From: Chloroflexi bacterium UBA4733
Lineage (GTDB): Bacteria; Chloroflexota; UBA4733
NCBI GenBank assembly: GCA_002404055.1
Contig: DHIZ01000107.1
Coordinates: 7,020-71,019, forward strand
Direction of reading: 5' to 3'
DNA: 64,000 nucleotides
The notes beneath the pieces are model-generated. The model searched no databases. It was given only the letters and a program-made list of their open reading frames with translations, and had not been told where the DNA came from. This document shows, piece by piece, positions 43,241-52,381 of the stretch. The position numbers were made by a program, and so were the translations under genes. Every line of letters begins with the position of its first letter. The stretch's first letter is position 1.

Positions 43241-44839
43241 ATGCAATCTAACATCCCGCGACGGCGGCTTCTCGTCTCGGCGGCGCTGGCGGCAGGCGGT
43301 GTGTTCGGGCTGGCTGCCTGCGGCGCCACCTCGACGGTGACGACTGCTACCTCCAGCCATGCCGCGACGGTTGAGGCCACGTCGGCGACAGCGCGTAGCG
43401 CGGGGCCTCTAACTTCTGCTCAAACGTCAGTGGTGAGCACGGCCGCTCCGACCAAGGAGCCGGCGCCCACGTCGACATCCAGTCAAGCCAGCCAGACCCC
43501 CGCGAGGGGATCGCAAGGCAGTGCCAGCGTGTCCCCAACCGGCGTGACTGCGGCAGCGCCCGCGAAAGCGACCGGGGCGGTGCAGTTTTGGCAGTACGCC
43601 CCACCGTTCGTTTCGGCATTTGCTACCCTCACTAAGGCATTCAATCAGACGCACCAGATGCCAGTTGCCGCGTCGATGCCCTCTGGCTATTGGGAGAAGG
43701 TGGTCGTCTCCGAGGCTTCGGGCACGGGACCTGATGTCTTCTACGGCGATACTGCCTACTTTAAGGTCTTGGCCCATAATGGGAATATCGCAGATGTCTC
43801 CGCGTACGCGCAGACGGACAAGGGCGCGTCAGCGAATCTTGCCGCGATGTACCCAGCGCTGGTAGAGTTTCACACGTATAATGGCAAGCTGATGGCGGCA
43901 CCCTTCAACTTGACGGCTGGCGTCGTTACCTTCCACACGGACGAGTTGCAGGCAGCCGGACTGCCGTCTCCCAATACGCTGGGCAAGCAGTGGGACTGGA
44001 ATGCGCTGCGGAAATATGCCACCCAACTGGTCCAGATGCAGGGCAACACGGTCAAGCGGGCCGGTCTGTTCATCAGGACGACGCTTGAGGAGGGCTACTA
44101 CGGCTTCTGTGTCGCGAATGGCGGTAGCTTCTTCAATGCCACCCTGGACCAGTGCATCATTGCTTCGCCGGAGGCCATCGCCGGATTAGAGTTTGCCGTC
44201 AATCTGGTGCGGGACGGCGTCGCCGTGGCCAGCTCCGGCTCTTTCTGGACAGCGGAGGCGAGCAAGTATCAACAAACCGCGGAAGGGGCGATCCCATCGG
44301 CATTCCTCTACAGCGAGCTGGCCATGTCTTATGCCGGTGACTGGTTCAACGCCTGGTACATAAAGGATCACCTCCAGCAGTGGGACGAGACCATCTTCCC
44401 ATACAGCCCAACCACTGGCAAGACGGTCAACACCTCCAACCTCGTCGGGGTATACCTGAACCCGGCGTCTCGGGTGAAGGATGACGCGTGGGCCTGGATG
44501 GCTTACCTCATGACCCCAGCGGTACAGGACCAGATCCCCACCCTCTTCCAGCAGACGCCGGGCAATAGCGCGGCCGCCGCTGCGTTTGCGCTCGACCCAG
44601 CCAAAGCGGGGCCACCTGATGGTCGCCGCTTCCTGCAGCCGGAGCTCGATGCCACGGTTTCCCTACCGGCAAGTGACTGGATCGCCTGGAGCGACATCAG
44701 CAAGGCAGCCCAGGGTCAGGCACTCACCGACGCCTTCACCGGCAAGCTGAGCTCGACTGATGCCTTGAAACAGGTGCAGGACATCGTCAACGGGATCATC
44801 GCCGCCAACAAGCGGAAGGGCGGCGTTAGCGTCACGTAG
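43241..44839 (+). CDS. Extracellular solute-binding lipoprotein (near-duplicate of 49085-50683)
   Basis: This 532-residue SBP has NIPRRRLLVSAAL, lipobox LAAC and a linker of about 75 residues rich in Ser/Thr/Ala. Mature-part landmarks are WQYAPPFVSAFATL, SEASGTGPDVFYGDT and VTFHTDELQAAGLPSPNT. It has exactly the same length as 49085-50683 and is almost identical over long stretches. ATG 43241 follows CAGGAGGGAG. It is followed by another SBP, so two different binding proteins are encoded in tandem without a transporter. Confidence 0.88.
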   Translation: MQSNIPRRRLLVSAALAAGGVFGLAACGATSTVTTATSSHAATVEATSATARSAGPLTSAQTSVVSTAAPTKEPAPTSTSSQASQTPARGSQGSASVSPTGVTAAAPAKATGAVQFWQYAPPFVSAFATLTKAFNQTHQMPVAASMPSGYWEKVVVSEASGTGPDVFYGDTAYFKVLAHNGNIADVSAYAQTDKGASANLAAMYPALVEFHTYNGKLMAAPFNLTAGVVTFHTDELQAAGLPSPNTLGKQWDWNALRKYATQLVQMQGNTVKRAGLFIRTTLEEGYYGFCVANGGSFFNATLDQCIIASPEAIAGLEFAVNLVRDGVAVASSGSFWTAEASKYQQTAEGAIPSAFLYSELAMSYAGDWFNAWYIKDHLQQWDETIFPYSPTTGKTVNTSNLVGVYLNPASRVKDDAWAWMAYLMTPAVQDQIPTLFQQTPGNSAAAAAFALDPAKAGPPDGRRFLQPELDATVSLPASDWIAWSDISKAAQGQALTDAFTGKLSSTDALKQVQDIVNGIIAANKRKGGVSVT

Positions 44840-44972
44840 CTGATCGTCAATGGTTGTGACCGGATGTCCTGGAGGCTGCCCAGCGGAACGGTAGGAAGCG
44901 GTGGCTCTACGGCATGTAATGGCTGCTTGATCGTCGGCCGGCAGCACCGGCTCTGAAAAAGAGAGGCATAGG

Positions 44973-46430
44973 ATGGAAGGGATCGTGGCTCCACGCACGT
45001 CGACACGTCGGCAGGTATTGGCGGCATCCACTCTCCTCGCCGTTGCTGCCGGCGTCCTCGCCGCCTGCAGCACGCCGTCAAACAGGTCGAGCGTCCCTGC
45101 CACCGGTACGTCCTCCGCGCCCGGCGGCAGTTCAACCGCGAAAGCAGGGAGTTCGACCGCATCGGTGGCCTTGAGCGCTACCGGCGCCGTGACCAGCCCC
45201 TCACTGGCTCGAGGGGAGTTGTCGGTCGCCTATTTCACCAGCGTGCCGGAGTACAACCAACTGGTCGCGGGCATTTTCAAGCAGTACCAGGATGCTCATC
45301 CAGACGTCAAGCTCGAGCCGATTGCCGCCGCGGGCACGGACCTGAAAAACAAGGTGCTCACGATGTTCACGGCTGGTACACCGCCAGACCTGATGATGCT
45401 GAGCGCCGGCATCGGCGGCGGAGCTCCCGATCTCGCTGCGAGGGGTCAACTGCTCAAGCTGGACGACCGGCTGAAGCAGGATACGCAGTTCAATTGGAAC
45501 GACTTCTGGCCAGCCGTCCACCAGGCCGGCCAGTACCAAAGAGCGCAGGTGGCGCTGGCGCACAGCGGCATCGCGATGGCGCTCACCTTCTACAATAAGG
45601 ACCTCTTCGCAGCGGCGGGCCAGCGGACGCCGGCCGAGGATACGGCCAGCCAAAACTGGACCTGGCAGACGCTGGTAGACAGGGCGACGCATCTTACCAA
45701 GCGAGAAGCGAGTGGCACACTCGACCAGGCGGGAATGGGCTATCCGTGGGTTCCCATCGCCTGGGTCACCGTGTTGTTGCGCTGCTACGGCGCCGACTAC
45801 ATGAACGCCGATGGGACGAAAGTAGTCATCGACAGCCCGGAGGCCATCCAGGCGCTCACCATCGCCCAGCAGCTCGGCCCCCAGAACCGCACGATGCCCC
45901 TGCCGAGCGAGGGCGCGTCAGACGCGCTGGTGCGCGCCGGACGCGTTGCCCAGGCGATGTACTGGATGGCCGCGTCGTTATGGTGGCGCTCGACTCCTAT
46001 CACCTGGGATGTCGCAGCGACGCCAGCCGGGCCGGCTGGTCAGCCAGCGTACGGGAACATCAACCCGCTCGTCATCGCGGCGAGCACGAAGCAACCCGAC
46101 GTTGCCTGGTCCTTCGCCTCGTTCACCCTGGCTCCGTCCTTCAATGCACAGATGACGGCAGTGATCGGTACGCTCACCCTTCGCCAGTCGGCCATTCCCC
46201 AGTGGGAAAAGTTGATGTTAGCGGCCAAGAAGCCGGCCAATCTCACCCTGATCGAAACAGCGGCGAAGGCACTCCAGACCGATCCGTTGCGCTCACCCAA
46301 CCCTCACCAGGCAGACGTCGACCAGATCTTCACGCGTGAGTTCACGGCGCTGCTGCAGAATGGCAAGCCGCCGGATCAGGTCGTGAAGACGATCAGCGCC
46401 GACGGCAATGCGCTACTCGGCGCGAGTTGA
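44973..46430 (+). CDS. Extracellular solute-binding lipoprotein (paralog of 24253-25788)
   Basis: This 485-residue SBP has STRRQVLAAS, lipobox LAAC and a short Ser/Thr linker. Shared blocks with 24253-25788 include FNWNDFWPAVHQAGQYQ, FYNKDLFAAAGQ, a GADYMNADGTKVVI stretch and a TPAGPAGQPAYGN region. ATG 44973 follows GAGAGG. The stop is a few bases before the CehA-type hydrolase start, so binding protein and hydrolase are coupled and probably share a substrate. Confidence 0.88.
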   Translation: MEGIVAPRTSTRRQVLAASTLLAVAAGVLAACSTPSNRSSVPATGTSSAPGGSSTAKAGSSTASVALSATGAVTSPSLARGELSVAYFTSVPEYNQLVAGIFKQYQDAHPDVKLEPIAAAGTDLKNKVLTMFTAGTPPDLMMLSAGIGGGAPDLAARGQLLKLDDRLKQDTQFNWNDFWPAVHQAGQYQRAQVALAHSGIAMALTFYNKDLFAAAGQRTPAEDTASQNWTWQTLVDRATHLTKREASGTLDQAGMGYPWVPIAWVTVLLRCYGADYMNADGTKVVIDSPEAIQALTIAQQLGPQNRTMPLPSEGASDALVRAGRVAQAMYWMAASLWWRSTPITWDVAATPAGPAGQPAYGNINPLVIAASTKQPDVAWSFASFTLAPSFNAQMTAVIGTLTLRQSAIPQWEKLMLAAKKPANLTLIETAAKALQTDPLRSPNPHQADVDQIFTREFTALLQNGKPPDQVVKTISADGNALLGAS

Positions 46431-46435
46431 GCACG

Positions 46436-49042
46436 ATGGACGGGACCGCTGCTTCGCCGCCGCTCTTCGCGCCGATCGACCTGAGGCCCCATCTCAACGC
46501 ATCGGCCCGTTCAGTCCTTGGTCGCTGGCATCCGCGCGTCGACGTGCAACAACTGCATGTGCCGACAGGTACGCAGCGGTACTGGGGTGTCGAGTTCGTC
46601 CTCCCCTCCGATGGCGGCAACGCAACCGGGGAGGTTGGCTCCTGGCTTTTGCTGCCGGCCGGGGGGGCAGCTTCACCTCCGGTCCATATCGCTCTGTCAA
46701 CCAGCACTGACCACGGCGCGTCGTCGCGGCCGAGCTACATCCTGTTTCTACACTCCTGCGGTGTGCCTACCAGCGGGTCCGAGTCGCTGGATGCCGACTT
46801 CCTGGAAATAGTGAAGCGACAGGGGGAGCACGTCGCCACCTACGTGCTCGACTACGCCGACGGCAGCACACACCGCCAGGCGATCCGCTGGCGCTTCGAG
46901 ATCAACGGCGGACTGCCCGCCGAGTGGCTTCAGCCCTTCACCAGCCGCGCGCACTGGTGGCAGCGGCCGTTTGCGTCCCGGCCACAGGTAACTGATGCGC
47001 CGCTGGACTGGCGCGGTCCCTATGCGCCGAACTCCTGGGGGAAACATCAGCTCTCCGTTGGCGGGGAAGGCGGGCCGTCCTGGTTCTACGTCTACGCCCT
47101 GCCCAATCCAACACCCGAGAAACCGCTCATGGCGCTACGGCTGGAGGGGAACGGAACGGCGGACATCGCCATCGGCGCTGTGACCCTATTCTATGGTCTA
47201 GACCATCCCCTGCGCCACCGCCAACTGGCTACCTTCCAGGTGAGCATGTCTCTGGAGGCGCGAGGCGGCGTTGCCGATTGGGCAGCGTTGTCTAGCGCCG
47301 TTGATCTGGGGATAATTGCTCGCCGTTACGCCGTTCCCGCCTTCGATGCCGAGCGCTGGCTGGGCGGCGAGGGGATCACACGTCCGCTGTCCCGCGGGCG
47401 GCAGCGGGCCCCCGCCCAACTCTTTGTGGACCTCGCCGCGAGCGCCGACGCCACCCTGGCCGTCGGTCCGCACCGGGTGGCGCTACGTCCCGCCTACGAG
47501 CGCGGCATGGCGGCGTCGGCGGATGGGGCGCTGCGGGTAGAGGTGGTAGCGCCGCGAACGACATGGCTCCGCGTCCAGGTCCTGCAGAGCGACACCGGAC
47601 AGGCGGTGCCGACCCGGCTGCACTTCCACGACCGGCACGGCCGCTACCTGCCTCCGTACGGTCACCGGCACGAGGTGAACGATAACTGGTTCGAGGACTA
47701 TGGCGCCGACCTCAAGCTCCACGGAACCTCGTATGCCTACGTCGACGGAACCTTCCAGATCGAACTTCCGGCAGACGAGGTGTACGTCGAAATTTACAAA
47801 GGCTTGGAGTACCGGCCGGTGAGGCAGAAGCTCACGGTCGCACCAGGACAACGCGAACTCCGACTGACTGTGGAGCGGCCGTTGGACTGGCGAAAGCGCG
47901 GCTGGGTCACCGCTGACACGCACGTTCACTTCATCTCCCCGCAAACAGCCTGGCTGCAGGGCGAGGCCGAAGGCGTGAACGTCATCAATCTCCTGGCCTC
48001 GCAGTGGGGCGATCTCTTCAGCAACGTCGGCGACCTCACTGGAGGACTCGCTGGCGCCAGTCGAGGCGAGACGCTTATCTGGGTCGGCACGGAGAACCGG
48101 CAGCACATGCTCGGCCACATCAGCCTGCTGGGCACACACGGCGAGCCGGTTTTTCCGATGGCGACAGCGGGGCCAGTGGAAGGCTTCATCGGCGATCCGG
48201 CTTGGAGCACCCTGGCCGAATGGGCGGACGAAGCGCGACGCAAGGATGGCGTGGTAGTGCTCCCGCACTTCCCGACGCCGTACTGCGAAGCGCCGGCCGA
48301 CATCGTCCTCGGCAAGATTGATGCCGTGGAGTTGACTATGGCGCAGTGGCAGTTGCAGCTTCACGAGTGGTACCGCTATCTCAACTGCGGCTACCGTGTC
48401 GCAGCTGTCGGCGGCACCGACAAGATGAGCGCCGCTATGCCGGTTGGCGCGATCCGGACCTACGCGTTGCTGGCGGTCGGTCAGCCCTTCACCTACGAAG
48501 CGTGGGCAGCGGCGGTTCGGGCGGGACGAACCTTCGCCACGACAGGACCGCTGCTCGAACTGAGGGTCGAGGGCAGCGGGCCAGGCGAGGAAGTACAGGT
48601 CGCGCCGGGCGGCGGAACGCTCCACGTCACGGTGCTGGCCGAGTCAGTGGTGCCCTTCCACTGCATAGAGGTGGTGGTCAACGGCGAAATCGTAGCGGCG
48701 CGTGAGTACGCTGATGGCGCCTACCGTGCCACGCTCGAGGAGTCGTTGCGGGTGCAGGCCAACGCCTGGATTGCGGCACGCTGCACGAGTCAGTTGGGCG
48801 CCTGGGTGGGTGCGCCACGGCCGGTAGCCGCCCACACGTCACCAGTGTACGTTGTGGGAGGCGACAGAGCGCTGTTCAATCACGGCGACGCCTCCTATAT
48901 GCTGACGCTGATCGATGGCGCTCTCACCTGGCTGGATACCCTCGCTATTCCGGCCAGCCCGGAGCACCAGGCTCGCCATCGCGCCGTCTTTGAGCGTGCC
49001 CGCCACGAGCTACGCCATCGCCTGCAGAGCACCGGACAGTGA
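46436..49042 (+). CDS. CehA/McbA-type PHP metallohydrolase, full length
   Basis: This 868-residue protein has an N-terminal half (about 1-370) with beta-rich, glycan-binding-like character. A CehA-type C-terminal part contains D-T-H-V-H in WVTADTHVHFI, GTENRQHMLGHISLL, LPHFPTPYCEAP and AVGGTDKMSAAMPVG. No signal peptide is seen. The start is ATG 46436; TTG 46427, overlapping the SBP stop, is also possible. The partial gene at 2-1597 is its paralog. The reaction may be ester, carbamate or glycoside cleavage of what the neighbouring SBPs bring in. Confidence 0.83.
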   Translation: MDGTAASPPLFAPIDLRPHLNASARSVLGRWHPRVDVQQLHVPTGTQRYWGVEFVLPSDGGNATGEVGSWLLLPAGGAASPPVHIALSTSTDHGASSRPSYILFLHSCGVPTSGSESLDADFLEIVKRQGEHVATYVLDYADGSTHRQAIRWRFEINGGLPAEWLQPFTSRAHWWQRPFASRPQVTDAPLDWRGPYAPNSWGKHQLSVGGEGGPSWFYVYALPNPTPEKPLMALRLEGNGTADIAIGAVTLFYGLDHPLRHRQLATFQVSMSLEARGGVADWAALSSAVDLGIIARRYAVPAFDAERWLGGEGITRPLSRGRQRAPAQLFVDLAASADATLAVGPHRVALRPAYERGMAASADGALRVEVVAPRTTWLRVQVLQSDTGQAVPTRLHFHDRHGRYLPPYGHRHEVNDNWFEDYGADLKLHGTSYAYVDGTFQIELPADEVYVEIYKGLEYRPVRQKLTVAPGQRELRLTVERPLDWRKRGWVTADTHVHFISPQTAWLQGEAEGVNVINLLASQWGDLFSNVGDLTGGLAGASRGETLIWVGTENRQHMLGHISLLGTHGEPVFPMATAGPVEGFIGDPAWSTLAEWADEARRKDGVVVLPHFPTPYCEAPADIVLGKIDAVELTMAQWQLQLHEWYRYLNCGYRVAAVGGTDKMSAAMPVGAIRTYALLAVGQPFTYEAWAAAVRAGRTFATTGPLLELRVEGSGPGEEVQVAPGGGTLHVTVLAESVVPFHCIEVVVNGEIVAAREYADGAYRATLEESLRVQANAWIAARCTSQLGAWVGAPRPVAAHTSPVYVVGGDRALFNHGDASYMLTLIDGALTWLDTLAIPASPEHQARHRAVFERARHELRHRLQSTGQ

Positions 49043-49084
49043 GGCGTGATTTTCCGAAGGATTGGCGCAGGAGGGAGCGATTCC

Positions 49085-50683
49085 ATGCAGTCTAGCATCC
49101 CACGACGGCGGCTGCTCGTTTCGGCAGCGCTCGCGGCAGGCGGTGTGTTCGGGCTGGCTGCCTGCGGCGCCACCTCTCCGGTGACGACTGCTACCGGCAG
49201 CCATGCCGCGACGACCACGGCCACGTCGGCGACAGCGCGTAGCGCGGGGCCTCCAACTTCTGCTCAAACGTCGGTGGTGAGCACGGCCGCTCCGACCAAG
49301 GAGCCGGCACCCACGTCGACATCCAGTCAAGCCAGCCAGACCCCCGCGAGGGGATCGCAAGGCAGTGCCAGCGTGTCCCCAACCGGCGTGACTGCGGCAG
49401 CGCCCGCGAGAGCGACCGGGGCGGTGCAGTTTTGGCAGTACGCCCCGTCGTTCGTTTCGGCATTTGCCACCTTGACCAATGGGTTCAATCAGACGCACCA
49501 GATACCCGTCGCCGCGTCGGTGCCTTCTGACTATTGGACGAAGGTGGTCGTCTCCGAGGCTTCCGGTACTGGCCCTGATGTCTTCTATGGAGACACTGTC
49601 TACTTTAAGGCCCTCGCTCATAACGGGAATGTCGCGGATATCTCTGGATACGTGCATGCGGACAAGAACGCCTCAGCAAATCTTGCCGCGATGTACCCAG
49701 CACTGGTCGAGTTCCACACGTATCACGGTAAGCTGATGGCGGCACCGTTCAACTTGACGGTTGGCGTCATTACCTTCCACACGGACGAGTTGCAGGCAGC
49801 CGGACTGCCTTCCCCCAACACGCTGGGCAAGCAGTGGGACTGGAATGCCCTGCGGAAATATGCCACCCAACTGGTCCAGATACAGGGCAACACGGTCAAG
49901 CGCGCCGGTCTGTTCATCAACACGGCGGTCTCAATAGGCTACTACGGCTTTTGTGTCGCGAATGGTGGTAGCTTCTTCAATACCACCTCGGATCAGTGCG
50001 TTATCGCTTCGCCGGAGGCCATCGCCGGATTAGAGTTTGCAGTCAGTCTGGTGCGGGACGGCGTCGCCGTGACCAACTCCAGCTCCTTCTGGATGGCGGA
50101 GACCAGCAAGTACCAGCATACCGCGGAAGGGGCGATCCCATCGGCATTCCTCAACAGCGAGCTCGCCATGTCTTATATCGGCGACTGGGCCAACACTTGG
50201 TACATCAAGGATCACCTTCAGCAATGGGACGAGACCATCTTCCCCTATAGCCCGACCACCGGCAAGACGGTCAACACCTCCAACCTCGTCGGGGTATACC
50301 TGAACCCGGCGTCGAAGGTGAAGGACGACGCCTGGGCCTGGATGGCCTATCTAATGACCCCCAACGTGCAGGACCAGATCCCCACCCTCTTCCAGCAGAC
50401 GCCGGGCAATCGAGCGGCCGTTGCTACGTTTGCGCTCGACCCGGCCAAAGCGGGGCCACCTGATGGTCGACGCTTCCTGCAGCCGGAGCTTGATGCTACA
50501 GTTCCCCAACCGGCAAGTGAGTGGGTCTCCATTAGCGACATCGCCAAGGTGGCCCAGGGGCAGTTACTCACCGACGCCTTCAGCAGTAAGCTGAGCCCAG
50601 CCGACGCTTTAAAGCAGGTGCAGGACATTGTCAACGGGATCATCGCCACGAATAAGGGGAAGGGAGGCATCAGCGTCACGTAG
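49085..50683 (+). CDS. Extracellular solute-binding lipoprotein (near-duplicate of 43241-44839)
   Basis: This 532-residue SBP has the same length as 43241-44839 and the same signal and linker (SIPRRRLLVSAAL, LAAC). Substitutions are scattered through the mature part, for instance in the loops near residues 140-200 and 285-300. The ribosome-binding region is also duplicated. It follows the CehA-type gene and precedes a broken sulfatase copy. The conserved linker and diverged mature part suggest duplication followed by change of binding specificity. Confidence 0.88.
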   Translation: MQSSIPRRRLLVSAALAAGGVFGLAACGATSPVTTATGSHAATTTATSATARSAGPPTSAQTSVVSTAAPTKEPAPTSTSSQASQTPARGSQGSASVSPTGVTAAAPARATGAVQFWQYAPSFVSAFATLTNGFNQTHQIPVAASVPSDYWTKVVVSEASGTGPDVFYGDTVYFKALAHNGNVADISGYVHADKNASANLAAMYPALVEFHTYHGKLMAAPFNLTVGVITFHTDELQAAGLPSPNTLGKQWDWNALRKYATQLVQIQGNTVKRAGLFINTAVSIGYYGFCVANGGSFFNTTSDQCVIASPEAIAGLEFAVSLVRDGVAVTNSSSFWMAETSKYQHTAEGAIPSAFLNSELAMSYIGDWANTWYIKDHLQQWDETIFPYSPTTGKTVNTSNLVGVYLNPASKVKDDAWAWMAYLMTPNVQDQIPTLFQQTPGNRAAVATFALDPAKAGPPDGRRFLQPELDATVPQPASEWVSISDIAKVAQGQLLTDAFSSKLSPADALKQVQDIVNGIIATNKGKGGISVT

Positions 50684-50741
50684 CTGCGCAGCGGACTTCC
50701 CGCAGAGCGGTGGCCGGTCCGTCGCGCCGTGGCAGCACGGA

Positions 50742-51195
50742 TATGTGTCAGCCGACGTCGAGGAACTGCGCCGGCAACTCAGCCACTACTACGCGCTGGT
50801 GACGATTATCGACGAGCAGATCGGTCGCGTGCTCGACGAACTCCGGCAAGGAGGCCGTACTCTGCGAGTGGGGTCATCCCCGGCACGGCTCGCTGGTCCT
50901 GGCGGTCCGCACGCCCGACTACCGGCTGGTGTACTATGGTCGAGAGCAGGAAGGCGAGCTCTACCACCGTCGGTCGGATCCGGGAGAACTGGTCAACCGC
51001 TACGCGGACCCCATCTATCAGCCAGTGCGGCTGCGCCTGCTGGAGCGAATCCTGGATCAGACGAGGCATTTCCGCAAGAAGACGGACGTGGCGTCCGACC
51101 GCCATGAGGATTCCCTGGCCCGCAATAGTCTGACCCGGCTGATCCACAAAGGGATGAAGAGCTGGTCGGATGTCGCGCCACTCTATCGGCAGTAA
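50742..51195 (+). pseudogene. Sulfatase remnant with internal deletion (copy of 39505-41022)
   Basis: 50742-50849 matches 40288-40395 of the intact sulfatase, and 50842-51195 matches 40669-41022 through the stop codon. The missing 281 bp is bounded in the parent by the direct repeat TCCGGCAA (40388-40395 and 40669-40676), present once here (50842-50849). 281 is not a multiple of three, so the frame is broken. The N-terminal catalytic part is absent. It is clearly non-functional. Confidence 0.88.
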
Positions 51196-51261
51196 CCAGG
51201 GTGTCACGGCTGCGGCTGCTACAGTTGGCCGGGATGGTGAAGGCGCTAGCTGGAGAATGGG

Positions 51262-52296
51262 ATGACGGTTAAGGTGGGTTTTGTCGGCTGCGGCGCCCGC
51301 GCGCAGCGGGAGTGGCTGGACCTCGTGCGCATGCCGAACGTGCAGTTTGCCGGGCTGTGCGATGTGTCTGAGGAGGCCGTGCGGGGCAGTCTGGACCGCT
51401 TCAATCGCGAGCGTCCGCCGGCGGAGCAGCTCGCCGCACCCCTGTTCACGGACGTCCGCCGGATGCTCGACGCCGTAGATCTTGACGCGGTCTACGTGGC
51501 GCTGCCGCCCTTTGCCCATGGCGAGATCGAGCATGCGGTGATCGACGCCGGCAAGGCGATCCTGGTAGAGAAGCCCCTGGCGATTGACATGGGCGTGGCG
51601 CGGGCGATTGACGCCCATATCCGGGAAGCCGGCGTCATCAACTCGGTCGGCTATCAAGGACGCTACGGCGCGCTGGTCGACCGGGCGCGGGAGGTGCTGG
51701 CCGGCGTGCCGATCGGCCTGGTGCTGGCCATTCGCCTGGGCGGTCTGCCGCCCAAGCTGTGGTGGCGCATTCAGGAGCAGTCGGGCGGCATGCTCATCGA
51801 GCAGCACACCCACGCGGTCGACCTCATGCGCTACCTGGCCGGCGAGGTCGACAGCGTGTACGCCGCGGCCGGCACGCTGTTGCTGCAGGAGGTGCCCCAG
51901 CTCAGCATCGACGACGTGAACGCGGCGACCGTCCAGTTCAGCAGCGGCGCCGTCGGGACGATCGTCAATACTTGCGCGGTGGCCGGCCGGCAACTGCCCA
52001 ACGTCAGCGGCTACATCCACATCGTCGCCCGCAACCTCGTCCTGGCCATCTCCCCAGCGGCACTGCATATCATGCGCGGCAGGGAGGAGCCGGAAGTGCT
52101 GCGTGGCGAGCTCGAGGATGGCAACTACAAGATGAACGAGACGTTCATTCGCGCTGTCGAGACAGGGGACAGCTCCGCCATCCGCTCCTCCTACAGCGAC
52201 AGTCTGCGCACCCACGCCGTCACCGTCGGAGCGGTGCAGTCGGCCCGCACGGGCCGACCGCTGCGCATTGCCGACCTGCTGGAGGGGCGCTCCTGA
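51262..52296 (+). CDS. Gfo/Idh/MocA-family oxidoreductase
   Basis: This 344-residue NAD(P)-dependent oxidoreductase has a Rossmann start VKVGFVGCGARAQ, the substrate-domain motif VEKPLAIDMG with the conserved lysine, and EQHTHAVDLMRYLAG supplying the late histidine. Relatives oxidise or epimerise inositols, sugars or sugar acids in the cytoplasm. ATG 51262 follows GGAGA. It heads a plus-strand run with the flavin reductase at 52382 and the deiodinase-like selenoprotein, suggesting a joint redox pathway. Confidence 0.9.
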   Translation: MTVKVGFVGCGARAQREWLDLVRMPNVQFAGLCDVSEEAVRGSLDRFNRERPPAEQLAAPLFTDVRRMLDAVDLDAVYVALPPFAHGEIEHAVIDAGKAILVEKPLAIDMGVARAIDAHIREAGVINSVGYQGRYGALVDRAREVLAGVPIGLVLAIRLGGLPPKLWWRIQEQSGGMLIEQHTHAVDLMRYLAGEVDSVYAAAGTLLLQEVPQLSIDDVNAATVQFSSGAVGTIVNTCAVAGRQLPNVSGYIHIVARNLVLAISPAALHIMRGREEPEVLRGELEDGNYKMNETFIRAVETGDSSAIRSSYSDSLRTHAVTVGAVQSARTGRPLRIADLLEGRS

Positions 52297-52381
52297 ACTG
52301 TGGCCATCGTGAGAGCCGCGCGCGTTTCCGACTGCTGGAACACAAGATCAACGGCAAAATCGTGCTGGAGATGAGTTGACC

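Noticed and set aside
47483..48625. Minus-strand frame of 380 codons opposite the CehA-type gene
   Set aside because: It is an antisense shadow; the same shadow appears opposite the paralogous gene at 803-1699.
50806..52215. Long minus-strand frame (469 codons) opposite the Gfo/Idh/MocA gene
   Set aside because: The plus-strand protein has clear Rossmann and catalytic motifs, and the antisense frame also runs through the sulfatase pseudogene.
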